Below, in pieces: positions 1-8,467 of a DNA stretch of 64,000 bases. Each line of letters starts with the position of its first letter. Position 1 is the stretch's first letter. The stretch comes from JBGSIC01 sp041751875 (GTDB lineage Bacteria > Bdellovibrionota > FAC87 > UBA2466 > JACKAF01), in NCBI GenBank assembly GCA_041751875.1, contig JBGSIC010000021.1:62001-126000 (forward strand), in the 5' to 3' direction. The translations under genes and the position numbers were made by a program. Below the pieces are notes generated by a model. That model had not been told where the DNA came from. It ran no database searches and saw only the letters and a program-made list of their open reading frames with translations.

Positions 1-376
1 AGAAATTCAAAAACATCATACAGAGAATTTTGCTCGAGTGACTCAGATCCTTCGTTCGATGGCCCAGAAACTTGAAGAGCAGCATATTCTCTTTTATCTC
101 TTGATCTGCCCAGAACTCTCTGGCTTTGAAAGTTTCGACCAAAATCCCTTTGGCCCCCTCTATGATGACATCAAAAAGCTCGAGGCTAAGAATCTCAAAG
201 TCATCGATCCCCTTCCTGCATTTGAACGGTCCGGCCGTCCCCCGCGGTCTTTTTGGGTGGATTCAGAAGACGAGCACAAAAGTGCCGAAGCCACTCTCCT
301 CGTCTCCCAAGTGCTGACCGAGCGTTTAAGCCTAGACCGCTCCCTTGTGGGCACACTTCCCCAGTCAAAAAACTAA
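1..376 (+). CDS. C-terminal end of an SGNH/GDSL-like hydrolase (5' cut by window edge)
   Basis: The reading frame is open from base 2 to the TAA at 374-376, so the gene starts outside the window and only its last 124 codons are visible. Near the end a segment reads F-W-V-D-S-E-D-E-H-K-S-A. This fits the Asp-x-x-His block V that supplies catalytic Asp and His in SGNH hydrolases. It is preceded by a K-V-I-D-P-L-P-A-F stretch, as often found in acyltransferase-linked SGNH domains. A GTG at 38 could be read as a start, but the frame continues upstream without a stop, so I read this as a fragment. The family call is inference from one motif. The histidine kinase gene follows after 36 bases on the same strand. 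Confidence 0.5.
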   Translation, partial: EIQKHHTENFARVTQILRSMAQKLEEQHILFYLLICPELSGFESFDQNPFGPLYDDIKKLEAKNLKVIDPLPAFERSGRPPRSFWVDSEDEHKSAEATLLVSQVLTERLSLDRSLVGTLPQSKN

Positions 377-412
377 GCGCCGACGGGAGTTACGGGCTTA
401 CTAGACAATAAA

Positions 413-2365
413 ATGCGGATTTCGTATAAACGTACTTGGTGTCGTAATGACACCAGGAACGCGGGGCAAGGCGTGTCAGTGCCACCAGACGAAAATCACT
501 CCACCGAATCGATTCCCGGCTTTCTTCCTTTTCGTGTCCCACGCCGGGGGAGACTCTTCACGCACCTTTCGGCAAGCCTTCTAGCCGTTTTGTTTGTGGT
601 AGGTCTTCAGCAGTTTCCCCTGGATCATCTCAACGGCTTCTTCGGAGATTTGCAGTTCCGACTGCGCCTCTTCCCACGTCCCGTCTCTGACATCGTACTC
701 ATCGCGTACGACGACCGCAGCGCCGAGCGCTATTACGGCAGCACTACTTTTCCCGCGGAGGAGATTGCTAACGTTTTTGAAAGTTTGGAAACGGAGAAGC
801 CCCTTGCTGTCGCTTTTTTGGGAGCCATTGACGAGGATCTTTACAGCGCGCCCGAGATTCAAATGATCGAGGAGAGTTTTCAGCGGGTCCCCAAGACGCT
901 TGTGGGTTACACGGATGATGACTCACTTAATCAGCTACCGCTCAAACCAGTCCTCACAACCGTTGCTTTTTATCCGGGGTTTGTTTCCAGGGATACCTTT
1001 AGCTACGGCGCCGATTCAGTAAGCCGCCGAGCGATGATTACTTTGGGCGGACAACCGACTTTATACGCTGAACTCGCTCGCCTCTATCACAACACGGAGA
1101 CACTTTTTCCGATTAACCACGCTCATCGCTCCGCTGAGGGCAGCGCACTTCAGGTTTACATCAATTGGCAGGGACCGCCCGGAACCTATCCCACTTACAC
1201 AACCGAGCAGGTGACAAGAAAACAATTCAAAGCCGGCACCTTTAAGAACAAAATTGTTCTGCTGGGTTCTAAGCTAAGTGCACATGCCAAGTCGGATTAC
1301 ATTTCCACTCCCTATGCTAGGGGGGCGAAGACTACTTCCCTTTTGGAAGGAGCAGCCCACTCGCTTGGCACCCTAATCCGAAACGACGCCGTTTTTCGTT
1401 CTCCTGCCTGGTTGAATTGGTTGGTGAATATTTCGGTGGCACTCCTAACGGTTAACATCGTCTTATTCTTTTCACCCGTAGTGGGTATTCTTTCCGTTAT
1501 CGCCGAGGTGGTCGTTTTATTCTCGCTCTCGTGGCTCGCCCTCGTTCTTTTTCAGTGCTGGACGGATTTTGCGCATCCTTTTTTGATCGCGTGCTTCGGG
1601 TACTACCTGGTCATCCCGTACCGTCTGGTAAACGAGTACCGCCAGCGCTGGCACTATCAGCAAAAAAGCGAGTTGATGGCGCAGCTAGAACAACTGAAAT
1701 CCAATTTCTTATCTTTGGTTTCGCACGATTTAAAGACACCTATCGCCCGCATTCAAGGCAACGCTGAACTACTCTTATCGAACCCGTCGGTACAAGAGGG
1801 AAAAGACGCAAAGCTCGTTCAAGCGATCATTAATACTGCAGAGAATCTGGGGCAGCACGTTGAGACCATCTTGGATCTAGCTCGAATCGAGAGCGCTGAA
1901 ATTCCCCTTCACCGCACCAGCAAGGACATCAACGCCACTATTTTAGAAGTAATCGAAAGCCGCAAAGCCCTCGCCTTGGAAAAGCAGATCGAAATCCGCA
2001 CTTCGCTTGAGCCACTTTTTGCTTTCAAGTTCGATATTCGCCTGATGCGCCGAGTGCTTGCGAACCTGGTTGAAAACGCCATCAAGTATTCTCCCGAGGG
2101 TTCTATTATCGAGCTAAGATCTTCTGAAGAACAAGATTGGATTCGGGTGTCGGTTGTTGACCAAGGAAACGGAATCGCTCCCGAAGAGCAAGAGCGTATC
2201 TTCACAAAGTTCTATCGCGGTTCGGACCCTGCCACGCAAAAAGAAAAGGGAACCGGTCTGGGATTGTATTTGGTCAAATATTTTGTCGAGCTCCACAACG
2301 GGTTTGTGGAACTGCAGAGCGAACAGGGGAAGGGGAGCACGTTCACCGTGGCTCTGCCGACTTAG
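413..2365 (+). CDS. CHASE2-domain sensor histidine kinase
   Basis: This is a membrane sensor kinase of about 650 residues. A transmembrane helix at about residues 52-68 is followed by a large periplasmic CHASE2-like domain (about 75-320, with the pattern D-I-V-L-I-A-Y-D-D). Three closely spaced transmembrane helices lie at about 333-410. A short coiled segment leads to the HisKA domain with phospho-acceptor His438 in S-H-D-L-K-T-P. The ATPase domain shows N-L-V-E-N-A-I-K-Y-S (N box), D-Q-G-N-G-I-A (G1) and G-T-G-L-G-L-Y (G2). CHASE2 senses unknown extracytoplasmic signals. The sigma-54 response regulator follows after 18 bases, so they form a cognate pair. The start is uncertain: GTG at 473 has a better ribosome site (GCGGGGCAAGG) than ATG at 413. 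Confidence 0.9.
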   Translation: MRISYKRTWCRNDTRNAGQGVSVPPDENHSTESIPGFLPFRVPRRGRLFTHLSASLLAVLFVVGLQQFPLDHLNGFFGDLQFRLRLFPRPVSDIVLIAYDDRSAERYYGSTTFPAEEIANVFESLETEKPLAVAFLGAIDEDLYSAPEIQMIEESFQRVPKTLVGYTDDDSLNQLPLKPVLTTVAFYPGFVSRDTFSYGADSVSRRAMITLGGQPTLYAELARLYHNTETLFPINHAHRSAEGSALQVYINWQGPPGTYPTYTTEQVTRKQFKAGTFKNKIVLLGSKLSAHAKSDYISTPYARGAKTTSLLEGAAHSLGTLIRNDAVFRSPAWLNWLVNISVALLTVNIVLFFSPVVGILSVIAEVVVLFSLSWLALVLFQCWTDFAHPFLIACFGYYLVIPYRLVNEYRQRWHYQQKSELMAQLEQLKSNFLSLVSHDLKTPIARIQGNAELLLSNPSVQEGKDAKLVQAIINTAENLGQHVETILDLARIESAEIPLHRTSKDINATILEVIESRKALALEKQIEIRTSLEPLFAFKFDIRLMRRVLANLVENAIKYSPEGSIIELRSSEEQDWIRVSVVDQGNGIAPEEQERIFTKFYRGSDPATQKEKGTGLGLYLVKYFVELHNGFVELQSEQGKGSTFTVALPT

Positions 2366-2383
2366 AAAGTAAAAGGAGAAAGC

Positions 2384-3814
2384 ATGAATTCCTATAAGGT
2401 CTTGGTAGTCGACGATGACAACGAACTGCGAGCAACCATTTCAGAAGCCTTAGAGAGAAACAGCTTCGAAGTCGCGCAAGCACCAGATGGTCTTGCCGCC
2501 CTCGAGTATTTGCAGCAACACCCCTGTCACTTTGTCATGCTCGACGTAAACATGCCGAGAATGGATGGGCTAGAGTGCTTGCGCCGGATAAAGGAATTTG
2601 ACCCCTCTATCATCGTGATCATCATGACCGCGTACAGCAATATCGAAGATGCTGTCCGTGCCACCAAGGAAGGGGCTTACAATTACCTGCCCAAGCCGAT
2701 TAAACACGAAGCCATCGTGGCGATGGCGCGCAAGGCTTTAGACGCTCAAAAGATGGTGCGTTCGATGGCTTTCTCCGCGCCTGTTGTCGAAATGGGCGAA
2801 TCTCGTTTCGTCGGCAATTCGAGTGAGATGAGAAAGATTTTCTCGATCATTTATAAGCTCGCGAAAGTAGATACTTCCGTCTTGATCCGTGGAGAGAGTG
2901 GCACGGGGAAGGAACTGGTGGCGCGCGCGATTCATTACAACGGCTCACGGAAGGATGAGAAATTTGTAGCGATCAACTGCAGCAGCATTCCTGAAACTCT
3001 TTTCGAAAGCGAACTCTTTGGACATGAAAAAGGCTCTTTCACCGGAGCGACCAATCGACAGATTGGCAAGTTTCAATACGCTGAAGGGGGAACGCTCTTT
3101 CTAGATGAAATTGGCGACCTGCCGTTGGCCATGCAGGTTAAGCTACTGCGCGTTCTTCAGGAACGCACTTTTATGCCTGTCGGTTGCACACGTGAAATTG
3201 AGATGAATGTGCGCATTATAGCGGCGACAAATCGCAACCTGGAGGCGATGATCAAAGAAGGTTCGTTCAGAGAAGATCTGTTTTACCGATTGAACGTGAT
3301 TCCCATTTACTTACCACCTTTGCGCGATAGAAAAGACGATCTGACCAACCTAGTGAACCACTTCGTACAGAAGTTTAATTCCGTCCATAACATGGAGATT
3401 AAGGGTTTGAGTCCTGCAGCCATGGAAGTTATCCGTCGTCACGACTGGCCCGGAAATATTCGTGAGCTGGAGAATGTGATGGAACACGCCTTTGTGATCG
3501 AAACAGAAACGCTGCTTTCGGCTACCTCATTGCCTGAATCGCTACTAAAGGCGACTCGGGTCAACCTTGCCGATCTGGCTTCGCTTCCCGTTGAAGTTGA
3601 ACAGGACGAGGAGACTCTCGTGGTGGGTACCGAGTCCAGCTCCTTGGACTACCGTGCACACAAGGAACTCTTTGAGAAGGAGTTCATCATCCGAGCATTG
3701 AAAGCGCATAAAGGACGAATCAATCAGACCGCGCTGAAAGCAAATATCCCCAAGAAGACCCTTTTACGAAAATTACAAAAGTACGGAATCAATCCCGAAC
3801 TCTATCGTGCTTAG
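2384..3814 (+). CDS. Sigma-54-dependent response regulator, NtrC family
   Basis: This 476-residue regulator has the three-part NtrC layout. The receiver domain (1-120) has acidic residues D10-D12, phospho-acceptor Asp54 in M-L-D-V-N-M-P and K-P at its end. The AAA+ domain (about 143-370) has Walker A G-E-S-G-T-G-K-E at 170-177 and Walker B L-F-L-D-E-I-G-D. It also has the sigma-54 contact loop G-S-F-T-G-A at 217-222, the common Ser variant of GAFTGA. A C-terminal Fis-type helix-turn-helix spans about 430-473. It should activate sigma-54 promoters when phosphorylated by the CHASE2 kinase encoded 18 bases upstream. The ATG is preceded by AAAGGAG. The targets are unknown; I see no convincing -24/-12 promoter to assign to it. 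Confidence 0.95.
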   Translation: MNSYKVLVVDDDNELRATISEALERNSFEVAQAPDGLAALEYLQQHPCHFVMLDVNMPRMDGLECLRRIKEFDPSIIVIIMTAYSNIEDAVRATKEGAYNYLPKPIKHEAIVAMARKALDAQKMVRSMAFSAPVVEMGESRFVGNSSEMRKIFSIIYKLAKVDTSVLIRGESGTGKELVARAIHYNGSRKDEKFVAINCSSIPETLFESELFGHEKGSFTGATNRQIGKFQYAEGGTLFLDEIGDLPLAMQVKLLRVLQERTFMPVGCTREIEMNVRIIAATNRNLEAMIKEGSFREDLFYRLNVIPIYLPPLRDRKDDLTNLVNHFVQKFNSVHNMEIKGLSPAAMEVIRRHDWPGNIRELENVMEHAFVIETETLLSATSLPESLLKATRVNLADLASLPVEVEQDEETLVVGTESSSLDYRAHKELFEKEFIIRALKAHKGRINQTALKANIPKKTLLRKLQKYGINPELYRA

Positions 3815-3842
3815 TTCACGACGTGTTCGGGTGCTCGCGTGA

Positions 3843-3848
3843 TAGAAT
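3843..3848 (+). promoter_or_regulatory. Possible -10 box of a leaderless ftsW transcript
   Basis: TAGAAT, one base off the TATAAT consensus, ends six bases before the ftsW ATG, and there is no proper Shine-Dalgarno in between. Transcription would start at or very near the A of the ATG. No good -35 is visible. The call rests on the same arrangement recurring at other genes in the window. Confidence 0.3.
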
Positions 3849-3854
3849 AAGGCC

Positions 3855-5045
3855 ATGAATTTCGGCACGGTAGTTCTTGAGCGGCGCATCATTTTTGTCG
3901 TGGGGAGCTTGCTGATCTTCGGACAGATCATGCTCTTTAGCGCGTCCGGGGTACTCGGGGTAGAGAAGTTTGGGTCGGAATTCTACTACTTTTCCCGGCA
4001 ATTCTACGCAGCGCTCCTTGGATGCCTGCTCATGTTGGGCCTCTCCCGTATTCCTTACCAAAAGTGGAGCAAGGTTGCCTTCCCGCTTCTATTCTGTCAG
4101 CTCGCCATTACGGCTGCGTGTTATCTTCCCCCGCTTTCCCATCCTGTGGCAGGGGTGAAACGTTGGATCCAAGCCGGACCGATCACGATTCAACCCAGTG
4201 AACTAGCAAAAATAGTATTGGCCATCTATGTGGCCCACTTAATTGCGTTCAAGAATTCCATCCAGTTCCCATGGCAACGCAAAGTCATGTACGCCATTCC
4301 GGTCGTGATTCTTCTCGCCCTAATTTTCAAGCAGCCGGATCTGGGTTCCACCATTCTGCTGTCTTGCATGATCTTCGGGATGTTTTTTATCGCTGGGGCC
4401 AAGCCCGTATACGTTTTGGGATTTGTGGCAATGGGCGCACTGGGTTTTGCTCTATCACTTATTCGCTCCGACTACCGTCAACGCCGTTTGATGGCCTTTC
4501 TCAACCCCTGGGAGGATCCCCAGGGCACAGGTTTCCAAACCATCCAATCTTTTCTGTCGTTCTACTCGGGCAAGATCTTTGGGGTAGGCATCGGAAACGG
4601 AAACAGCAAACTTTTCTATCTTCCAGAGGTCCACACGGATTTTATTTTTGCGCTAGTAGGTGAAGAGTTGGGCTTTATCGGCAGCGTTGTGGTGCTCATC
4701 ATTTTTGCCTATTTCGGGTTCCTGCTATTTAAAGCGGTTAGATTCGCACCGGATGCTTTTGGGCGCTACTTAGCGTTCGGCCTTTCCTTTTCGCTGATGA
4801 TGCAAGTGATGGTTAACCTGGGCGGTGTGGTGGGAATGATCCCAGTCAAAGGCCTGCCACTGCCTTTCATTTCCTGGGGACGCTCCGCACTCTTGGTGAA
4901 TCTTTGCATGGTGGGAATTCTTCTGAATATTGCCCACCAAGCCGGCCAAGCAGCCCTTTCCAACAACGCGAAAAAGTCGCCCCCCCAGTCGAATCCGGGT
5001 CTAAAACATGGTAGACCTTTGATTCATGGCCGTTACTACGCCTAG
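3855..5045 (+). CDS. ftsW: FtsW, SEDS-family peptidoglycan glycosyltransferase
   Basis: FtsW polymerises lipid II into glycan strands at the division septum, together with a class b PBP. The 396-residue protein has about ten hydrophobic segments. It carries the SEDS signatures G-V-K-R-W-I-x-x-G-P-I-T-I-Q-P-S-E, R-L-M-A-F-L-N-P-W and the H-T-D-F-I-F-A loop holding the likely catalytic Asp262. The C-terminal G-L-P-L-P-F-I-S-W-G-R-S-A loop departs from the usual I-S-Y-G-G-S-S. Adjacent murG, murC and murB support FtsW over RodA. The last 20 bases overlap murG, indicating translational coupling. No mraY, murD or ftsI lies upstream; a two-component pair does. Confidence 0.93.
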   Translation: MNFGTVVLERRIIFVVGSLLIFGQIMLFSASGVLGVEKFGSEFYYFSRQFYAALLGCLLMLGLSRIPYQKWSKVAFPLLFCQLAITAACYLPPLSHPVAGVKRWIQAGPITIQPSELAKIVLAIYVAHLIAFKNSIQFPWQRKVMYAIPVVILLALIFKQPDLGSTILLSCMIFGMFFIAGAKPVYVLGFVAMGALGFALSLIRSDYRQRRLMAFLNPWEDPQGTGFQTIQSFLSFYSGKIFGVGIGNGNSKLFYLPEVHTDFIFALVGEELGFIGSVVVLIIFAYFGFLLFKAVRFAPDAFGRYLAFGLSFSLMMQVMVNLGGVVGMIPVKGLPLPFISWGRSALLVNLCMVGILLNIAHQAGQAALSNNAKKSPPQSNPGLKHGRPLIHGRYYA

Positions 5046-6150
5046 CGCGAATCATCACATCATCATCACGGGCGGAGGAACGGGAGGCCACGTTTTCCCC
5101 GCTATCGCTATCGCGCAAGAGCTCATCAGACGCGGGTACAGTATCCTGTATGTCGGGAGCGAAAAAGGCATGGAAGCCACCTTAGCGCCCACCCATAAAA
5201 TCCCCTTTTTAAGCATTCGCTCGGTACAGGTCAAAAACAAAGGCTTGTGGCAGGTCTTTAAAGGCTCACTCGTTCTTTTAACTTCCATTCGTAAAGCCGT
5301 AGCCATTCTCAAGGAACAAAAACCCCAGGCTGTCATTGGTGTGGGTGGCTACGTTTCGGTTCCTGTTGCCGTAGCGGCTTTTCTGACCCGCATCCCGCTT
5401 TATCTCCAAGAACAGAATGCTTCGGTGGGAATCGCCAACCGATTTTTGGGTAAACTTGCGAAGAAAATCTTTTTAGGGTTTGAAAATGCCCAGGTGAGTT
5501 TTCCTGAAAAACGCTGCCTCGTTTCGGGCAATCCCATTCGCTCCGAATTCAATCGGCCTTTAAAGGCTATCGATTTTTCTACCCCCTCTCTCTTTGTGTT
5601 CGGTGGTAGTCAGGGAGCCAAAGCGATCAACGACGCGATGATGAAGTGCCTGCCAGGTTTATTGCAGCGATTTCCCGATCTCAAGGTGGTCCATCAAACC
5701 GGACTTCCCGACTTCGAGCGTGTGCAACGCTACTACCAAGAAAAAATGCCAACAAATTCTCGGGTTGCTCCGTTTATAAACGATATGATCGAGTGCTACG
5801 AAAATGCCTGGCTAGTGGTTTCGCGTGCAGGCGCGCTGACTATTTCAGAGCTTCTCGCTGTTCGGCGTCCCGCACTTCTCGTTCCGTACCCTCGTCGCGG
5901 GCAAAACGATCAAGTCGACAACGCGTATCTACTTGAAGCACTTGGCGTTGGTCATGTGGTGGAACAGGGACCGGAGTTCGAGGAACGGTTTGAGGGCGGT
6001 TTGAAACGCGCCTTCGACCGCCAAGCCATTGAAAATATGGAGAAAAGCTTTTCGCCATTGCCCAAAGTGAACGCTCTTGCTACCATCGGCGACCATCTCG
6101 AGCAGGACCTCCGTAGCGGCCACAAAGCGGAAATTCGTTATGTACCATAA
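5026..6150 (+). CDS. murG: MurG, lipid II synthase (GlcNAc transferase)
   Basis: MurG transfers GlcNAc from UDP-GlcNAc to lipid I on the inner face of the cytoplasmic membrane, giving lipid II. The 374-residue length is normal. The N-terminal lipid-I-binding half has G-G-G-T-G-G-H at 16-22 and G-V-G-G-Y-V-S-V-P. The linker region has Q-E-Q-N-A-S-V-G-I-A-N-R. The C-terminal nucleotide half has G-G-S-Q-G-A and the region R-A-G-A-L-T-I-S-E-L followed by Q-N-D-Q-V-D-N-A. Its ATG lies inside the end of ftsW and its stop lies 11 bases inside murC. It is thus the middle gene of a tightly coupled operon. Confidence 0.95.
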   Translation: MAVTTPSANHHIIITGGGTGGHVFPAIAIAQELIRRGYSILYVGSEKGMEATLAPTHKIPFLSIRSVQVKNKGLWQVFKGSLVLLTSIRKAVAILKEQKPQAVIGVGGYVSVPVAVAAFLTRIPLYLQEQNASVGIANRFLGKLAKKIFLGFENAQVSFPEKRCLVSGNPIRSEFNRPLKAIDFSTPSLFVFGGSQGAKAINDAMMKCLPGLLQRFPDLKVVHQTGLPDFERVQRYYQEKMPTNSRVAPFINDMIECYENAWLVVSRAGALTISELLAVRRPALLVPYPRRGQNDQVDNAYLLEALGVGHVVEQGPEFEERFEGGLKRAFDRQAIENMEKSFSPLPKVNALATIGDHLEQDLRSGHKAEIRYVP

Positions 6151-7498
6151 AATTGAGCGCATCCACCTGATTGGTGCCGGCGGCATCGGCGTCAGCGGGA
6201 TTGCGGAAATTCTCCTTCAGCACGGTTACCGTGTTTCGGGTTCCGACCTGAAAACGAATGATACCGTTCGCCGTTTGCAGACTTTAGGGATGCAGTTTTT
6301 CTTAGGCCATCGCGCAGAGAACATCCAGGGTGCGGACCTGATCGTTTATTCTTCTGCGGTCGGGGCCGAAAATCCTGAAATGCTTGCGGCAAAGGCCCTT
6401 CGTGTTTTGGCGATCCCGCGTGCGGAAATGCTCGCGGAACTCATGCGACTGAAGTACGGCATTGCCGTAGCCGGCGCTCACGGAAAAACCACCACCACCT
6501 CAATGATTTCCGTGGTGCTGATGGATGCCGATTTAGATCCCACCATTGTGGTCGGTGGCCGCATGGATAATTTTAACGGAACCAACGCACGAATGGGTCA
6601 TGGCCAATTTATGGTCACCGAAGCCGATGAGAGTGATGGCTCGTTTAATAAACTCACCCCATCTATTGCAATCGTCACCAACATCGACCGCGAGCACATG
6701 GAATATTACAAAACCATGCGCAAGTTAAAAAGCTCCTTTTTATCTTTTTTGAATAAAGTTCCTTTCTACGGACTCAGCATCATTTGCGGAGACGACCCGT
6801 ACCTTCGTTTACTTCAACGCAAGATAACTCGCCGAAATGTGAGCTATGGCTTCGGGGCCCACAACGACTACCGCGTCGAGAGTTACGAGGGCACCGCGCA
6901 GGGAAGCCGCGCGACCATTCGGTACCGAGATAAGTTGGAGACGTTGTGCCTTCAAGTTCCGGGCAAACATAATTTATTGAACGCGATAGCGGCGCTAGCT
7001 TTAGCGGATGAGCTTTCCATCGAACGTTCGCATTCCATAAAGTCCTTGGAGTCTTACCAAGGAGTGCAGCGTCGCTTTCATTTTCGTGGGGAACGAAATG
7101 GCGTTACTCTCGTTGACGACTACGCCCATCACCCGACGGAAATTCAGGCTACGCTCGAGGCAGCACGGGAGCGCTTCCCTAAAGGCAAAGTGCACGTGAT
7201 TTTCCAACCGCACCGCTTTTCCCGCGTGGAAGATCTCTTCCAGGAGTTTTCGACCTGTTTCCGCAATGCCGATACCGTTTACGTAAACGATATTTATGCG
7301 GCGGGAGAATTACCCATCGAAGAAGTGAGCAGTGACTTTCTGGTGAAAAATATGCACCGCCTAGGTCTCTCCCAGGCTTCGTACGTACCTTCTACACAAG
7401 TGGCAATGAATCAGCTTTTAGAACTCAGCCGCCCCGGCGATGTTATCTTTACTCTTGGTGCAGGGGACATCGTAAACGTCTATCAAGGGCTCCTTTAG
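6140..7498 (+). CDS. murC: MurC, UDP-N-acetylmuramate--L-alanine ligase
   Basis: MurC adds L-alanine to UDP-MurNAc in the cytoplasm, the first peptide step of murein precursor synthesis. I chose ATG 6140 because the family N terminus (H-L-I-G-A-G-G-I-G-V-S-G) begins a few residues later; an upstream ATG at 6077 would add 21 non-conserved residues. Visible motifs are the ATP loop G-A-H-G-K-T-T-T-T at 112-120, E-A-D-E-S-D-G-S-F, N-I-D-R-E-H-M-E-Y-Y, G-K-H-N-L-L-N and D-D-Y-A-H-H-P-T-E of the third domain. The length of 452 is typical. It overlaps murG by 11 bases, and murB begins at the next base after its stop. Confidence 0.95.
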   Translation: MYHKIERIHLIGAGGIGVSGIAEILLQHGYRVSGSDLKTNDTVRRLQTLGMQFFLGHRAENIQGADLIVYSSAVGAENPEMLAAKALRVLAIPRAEMLAELMRLKYGIAVAGAHGKTTTTSMISVVLMDADLDPTIVVGGRMDNFNGTNARMGHGQFMVTEADESDGSFNKLTPSIAIVTNIDREHMEYYKTMRKLKSSFLSFLNKVPFYGLSIICGDDPYLRLLQRKITRRNVSYGFGAHNDYRVESYEGTAQGSRATIRYRDKLETLCLQVPGKHNLLNAIAALALADELSIERSHSIKSLESYQGVQRRFHFRGERNGVTLVDDYAHHPTEIQATLEAARERFPKGKVHVIFQPHRFSRVEDLFQEFSTCFRNADTVYVNDIYAAGELPIEEVSSDFLVKNMHRLGLSQASYVPSTQVAMNQLLELSRPGDVIFTLGAGDIVNVYQGLL

Positions 7499-8467
7499 AT
7501 GCGCCCCGAACTTCGCGCTATTTTTTCAGCCGCCTTCGGCAAGAATGTACATTTTAATGAGCCAGTCGCGCCTCATGTTGCTTATCGTGTGGGGGGACCT
7601 GCAGATATTCTTGTCTTTCCGCACACGGAAGAAGATGTTGCTCGCGTGCAATCTCTTGCGATTGAGCACCAGTTACCCATTACGATTATCGGAAGAGGAA
7701 CTAATCTCCTTGTAGACGACGCTGGTATTCGGGGAATTACTGTTTCTCTTGCCCAAGCCTTTCGATCCATCGAAGAACGTCAGAAAAAGGACGGGAAGCT
7801 CCTTATTCGCTGTGGCGGAGGCCTAGAAAAGCAGGAACTCCTGGAATGGGCGGTTATTCGCGGTTGGGGCGGGCTCGAGTTTAGCGCCGGTGTCCCAGGC
7901 AGTCTCGGCGGCGGAATCTACATGAATGCTGGAACGAAATACGGTTGCTACGGTGATATCCTGCGCGGTCTTCGTCTTTTTGACTTTGAGAACGGTCCGA
8001 AAGAATTTACCAAAGAAGAGATTCGTTTTGGATACCGAGAACAATCCTTAGTGACTCAAAAGACGCTTGTTTCTTGGGTTGATCTGGAATTACATGAGGC
8101 CGACGCGCAAGCTCTCCGAACGGAGGTTGACCGAATCATTGGGGAACGAGCGGCAAAGCAGCCTCTGGATTTCCCCAGTTGCGGCTCGACATTTAAAAAC
8201 CCGCCGGAACATTCCGCTGGGCGACTGATTGAGAAAGCTGGGTTGAAGGGGCTTACCCGCGGCGGAGCCGAGGTTTCGACCAAACACTCCAACTTTATTT
8301 TGAACAAGGGAAACGCGAAGGCCGCCGATATCAAGGAACTCATCGGAATCATCAAAGAAAGGGTATACTCTCAATTTGGGATATTACTCGAGTGCGAAGT
8401 CATCCTGGTGGGAGGCGAGAATGCCGAAGAAAAAAATATCCTTTTCCCGACCGGCCGTCGTCTTTAG
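7499..8467 (+). CDS. murB: MurB, UDP-N-acetylenolpyruvoylglucosamine reductase
   Basis: MurB is the FAD enzyme that reduces UDP-GlcNAc-enolpyruvate to UDP-MurNAc with NADPH. FAD-domain signatures are Y-R-V-G-G-P-A, G-R-G-T-N-L-L-V-D-D and G-V-P-G-S-L-G-G-G-I-Y-M-N-A-G. The proton-donor Ser is S230 in C-G-S-T-F-K-N-P, and the second catalytic acid is probably E300 near the end (E-C-E-V). The start codon abuts the murC stop. The last 47 bases overlap the patatin gene in another frame, so the MurB tail after E300 is dual-coding. Residues beyond the catalytic end look dispensable. Confidence 0.95.
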   Translation: MRPELRAIFSAAFGKNVHFNEPVAPHVAYRVGGPADILVFPHTEEDVARVQSLAIEHQLPITIIGRGTNLLVDDAGIRGITVSLAQAFRSIEERQKKDGKLLIRCGGGLEKQELLEWAVIRGWGGLEFSAGVPGSLGGGIYMNAGTKYGCYGDILRGLRLFDFENGPKEFTKEEIRFGYREQSLVTQKTLVSWVDLELHEADAQALRTEVDRIIGERAAKQPLDFPSCGSTFKNPPEHSAGRLIEKAGLKGLTRGGAEVSTKHSNFILNKGNAKAADIKELIGIIKERVYSQFGILLECEVILVGGENAEEKNILFPTGRRL

